Assembly: GCA_003550325.1 (NCBI GenBank)
Contig: QKWP01000484.1
Coordinates: 117,757 to 181,756 of the forward strand
Reading direction: 5' to 3'
DNA: 64,000 bases
From: Gigaspora rosea
Taxonomy: Eukaryota; Glomeromycota; Glomeromycetes; Diversisporales; Gigasporaceae
Shown here: piece after piece, positions 63,260-64,000 of the stretch
How positions within the stretch are numbered: the first letter of the stretch is position 1
Layout of the letters: the number at the start of each line of letters is the position of its first letter
Made by a program: the position numbers and the translations under genes
Notes under the pieces: generated by a model
Told to the model about the DNA's origin: nothing
The model's input: only the letters and a program-made list of their open reading frames with translations
Database searches by the model: none

Positions 63260-64000
63260 AAAAGTATGGCTCATCTGGTTACCATGGGTATCTGTGTGTG
63301 ACCTGGCAAAGTAGAATTCGTCTTACTGACTAACGAGGCTTATGCCTATATTAGTCAGGTCCCAGATACAGTTCTATAGCTGATCATGATCTACTTAGAT
63401 GGGTTCCACCAACCCCTTAAATCTGTATCTATCTACTGATCTAACTCTTTCCTAACTACATTTTACATTCCTCACAATCTTTTTCCTCTTTTGTTTTTAC
63501 TTAATCTTGTTTCCCTTCTTTATAACCTTTACCATATCTCATTTCCTGACGGTTCTCATCTTTTTTTCTGCTTTTTTTTCCTTTTTTTGTCGATATAGCT
63601 GATTTTCTTTTATTCAATATTTGCCTCTTTTTTCTAGCGGTAATACCTATATCCCTCTTCCACACGACGATTCTTTCACATCTTTCTCTCTATACGTCTT
63701 CCTGGAACATGATCATTCATTTGTCTAACCAAAGAAGAAGTATATTGATAATTGTTTTTTTCTAATCTTGAGCTACTCGAGGATCTTGCGGATCTTTAAT
63801 GGAAGAATGCTTCTCACCAATTTTTCTCTTCTTTCAATATTGTTTTCATTCTGTTTAAAAAAAATTTTCTAGAGTTGATATGGGCTTATTTCAGATTTTT
63901 CCTCCTGATTGAGAGATAACCAGATTTCTCTAATAATCTCCTTTTTTTTTTTGTTCCAAACTGGGATATCCACTCTGCAGTTTGTAAGGTGTTCAAAATC
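63260..64000 (+). mobile_element. Possible SINE head followed by pyrimidine-rich sequence
   Basis: tggctcatctggttaccatg (63267) is A-box-like and gtagaattcgtc (63311-63322) is a weak B-box. Further on (63430-63960) the sequence is strikingly C/T-rich with no open frame. The right limit lies outside the window. Confidence 0.4.

Overview
This looks like a very AT-rich, transposon-saturated nuclear segment of a fungus. The evidence is short GT-AG introns (about 60-100 bp), a PHO80/PCL-type cyclin, interstitial TTAGGG repeats and a mix of eukaryotic DNA-transposon families. The style resembles arbuscular mycorrhizal fungi (Glomeromycotina such as Rhizophagus), but this is inferred from character; no database search was possible. 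Two single N bases (32164, 52140) show it is a scaffold. The first lies between two exact 58-bp copies, which suggests an unmerged contig overlap.

Only two host-type genes were found: a three-exon PHO80/PCL-like cyclin (6398-7328, +) and a 13-exon nuclear poly(A) polymerase (44863-47365, -). Both can be spliced into continuous frames. In the poly(A) polymerase model the third catalytic Asp reads as Asn.

Most of the rest is mobile DNA. Autonomous or formerly autonomous elements are: a hAT transposase fossil with two in-frame TGA codons (1-1025, -); a complete 6.41-kb element (15036-21445) with terminal inverted repeats (TIRs), an exact 8-bp target duplication and an apparently intact nine-exon, 1231-residue transposase of a P-element-like type; a piggyBac fossil (27700-28990, -); and an intact Tc1 element (48492-49844) with a DD34E transposase. 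Around them are many non-autonomous elements, several with exact target duplications: hAT-type (11040-12297, 26229-26468, 48323-50208, 50620-50894, 59460-60422), TTAA-type (13605-13949, 30244-30587), TA-type, Harbinger-like and foldback elements. tRNA-like SINE heads and solo-LTR candidates are also present.

By region: 1-6.2 kb holds the hAT fossil and repeats; 6.2-7.5 kb the cyclin; 7.5-15 kb SINE, LTR-like and hAT nests; 15-21.4 kb the P-like transposon; 21.6-31.5 kb miniature elements and the piggyBac fossil; 31.7-40.2 kb a pogo-like element full of 'gggttcatttgaaccc' repeats, SINE heads and a 3.7-kb long-TIR element; 40.2-44.8 kb AT-rich DNA with small elements; 44.9-47.4 kb the poly(A) polymerase; 48.3-50.2 kb a Tc1 nested in a hAT element; 50.6-64 kb a run of palindromic elements, including a 5.04-kb foldback with a 197-bp satellite array.

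The most unusual patterns are short palindrome-rich repeat arrays that form the bodies of hAT-type miniature elements, each with its own motif; hairpin units amplified into tandem satellites between inverted arms; and a palindromic miniature family found in two introns of the P-like transposase.
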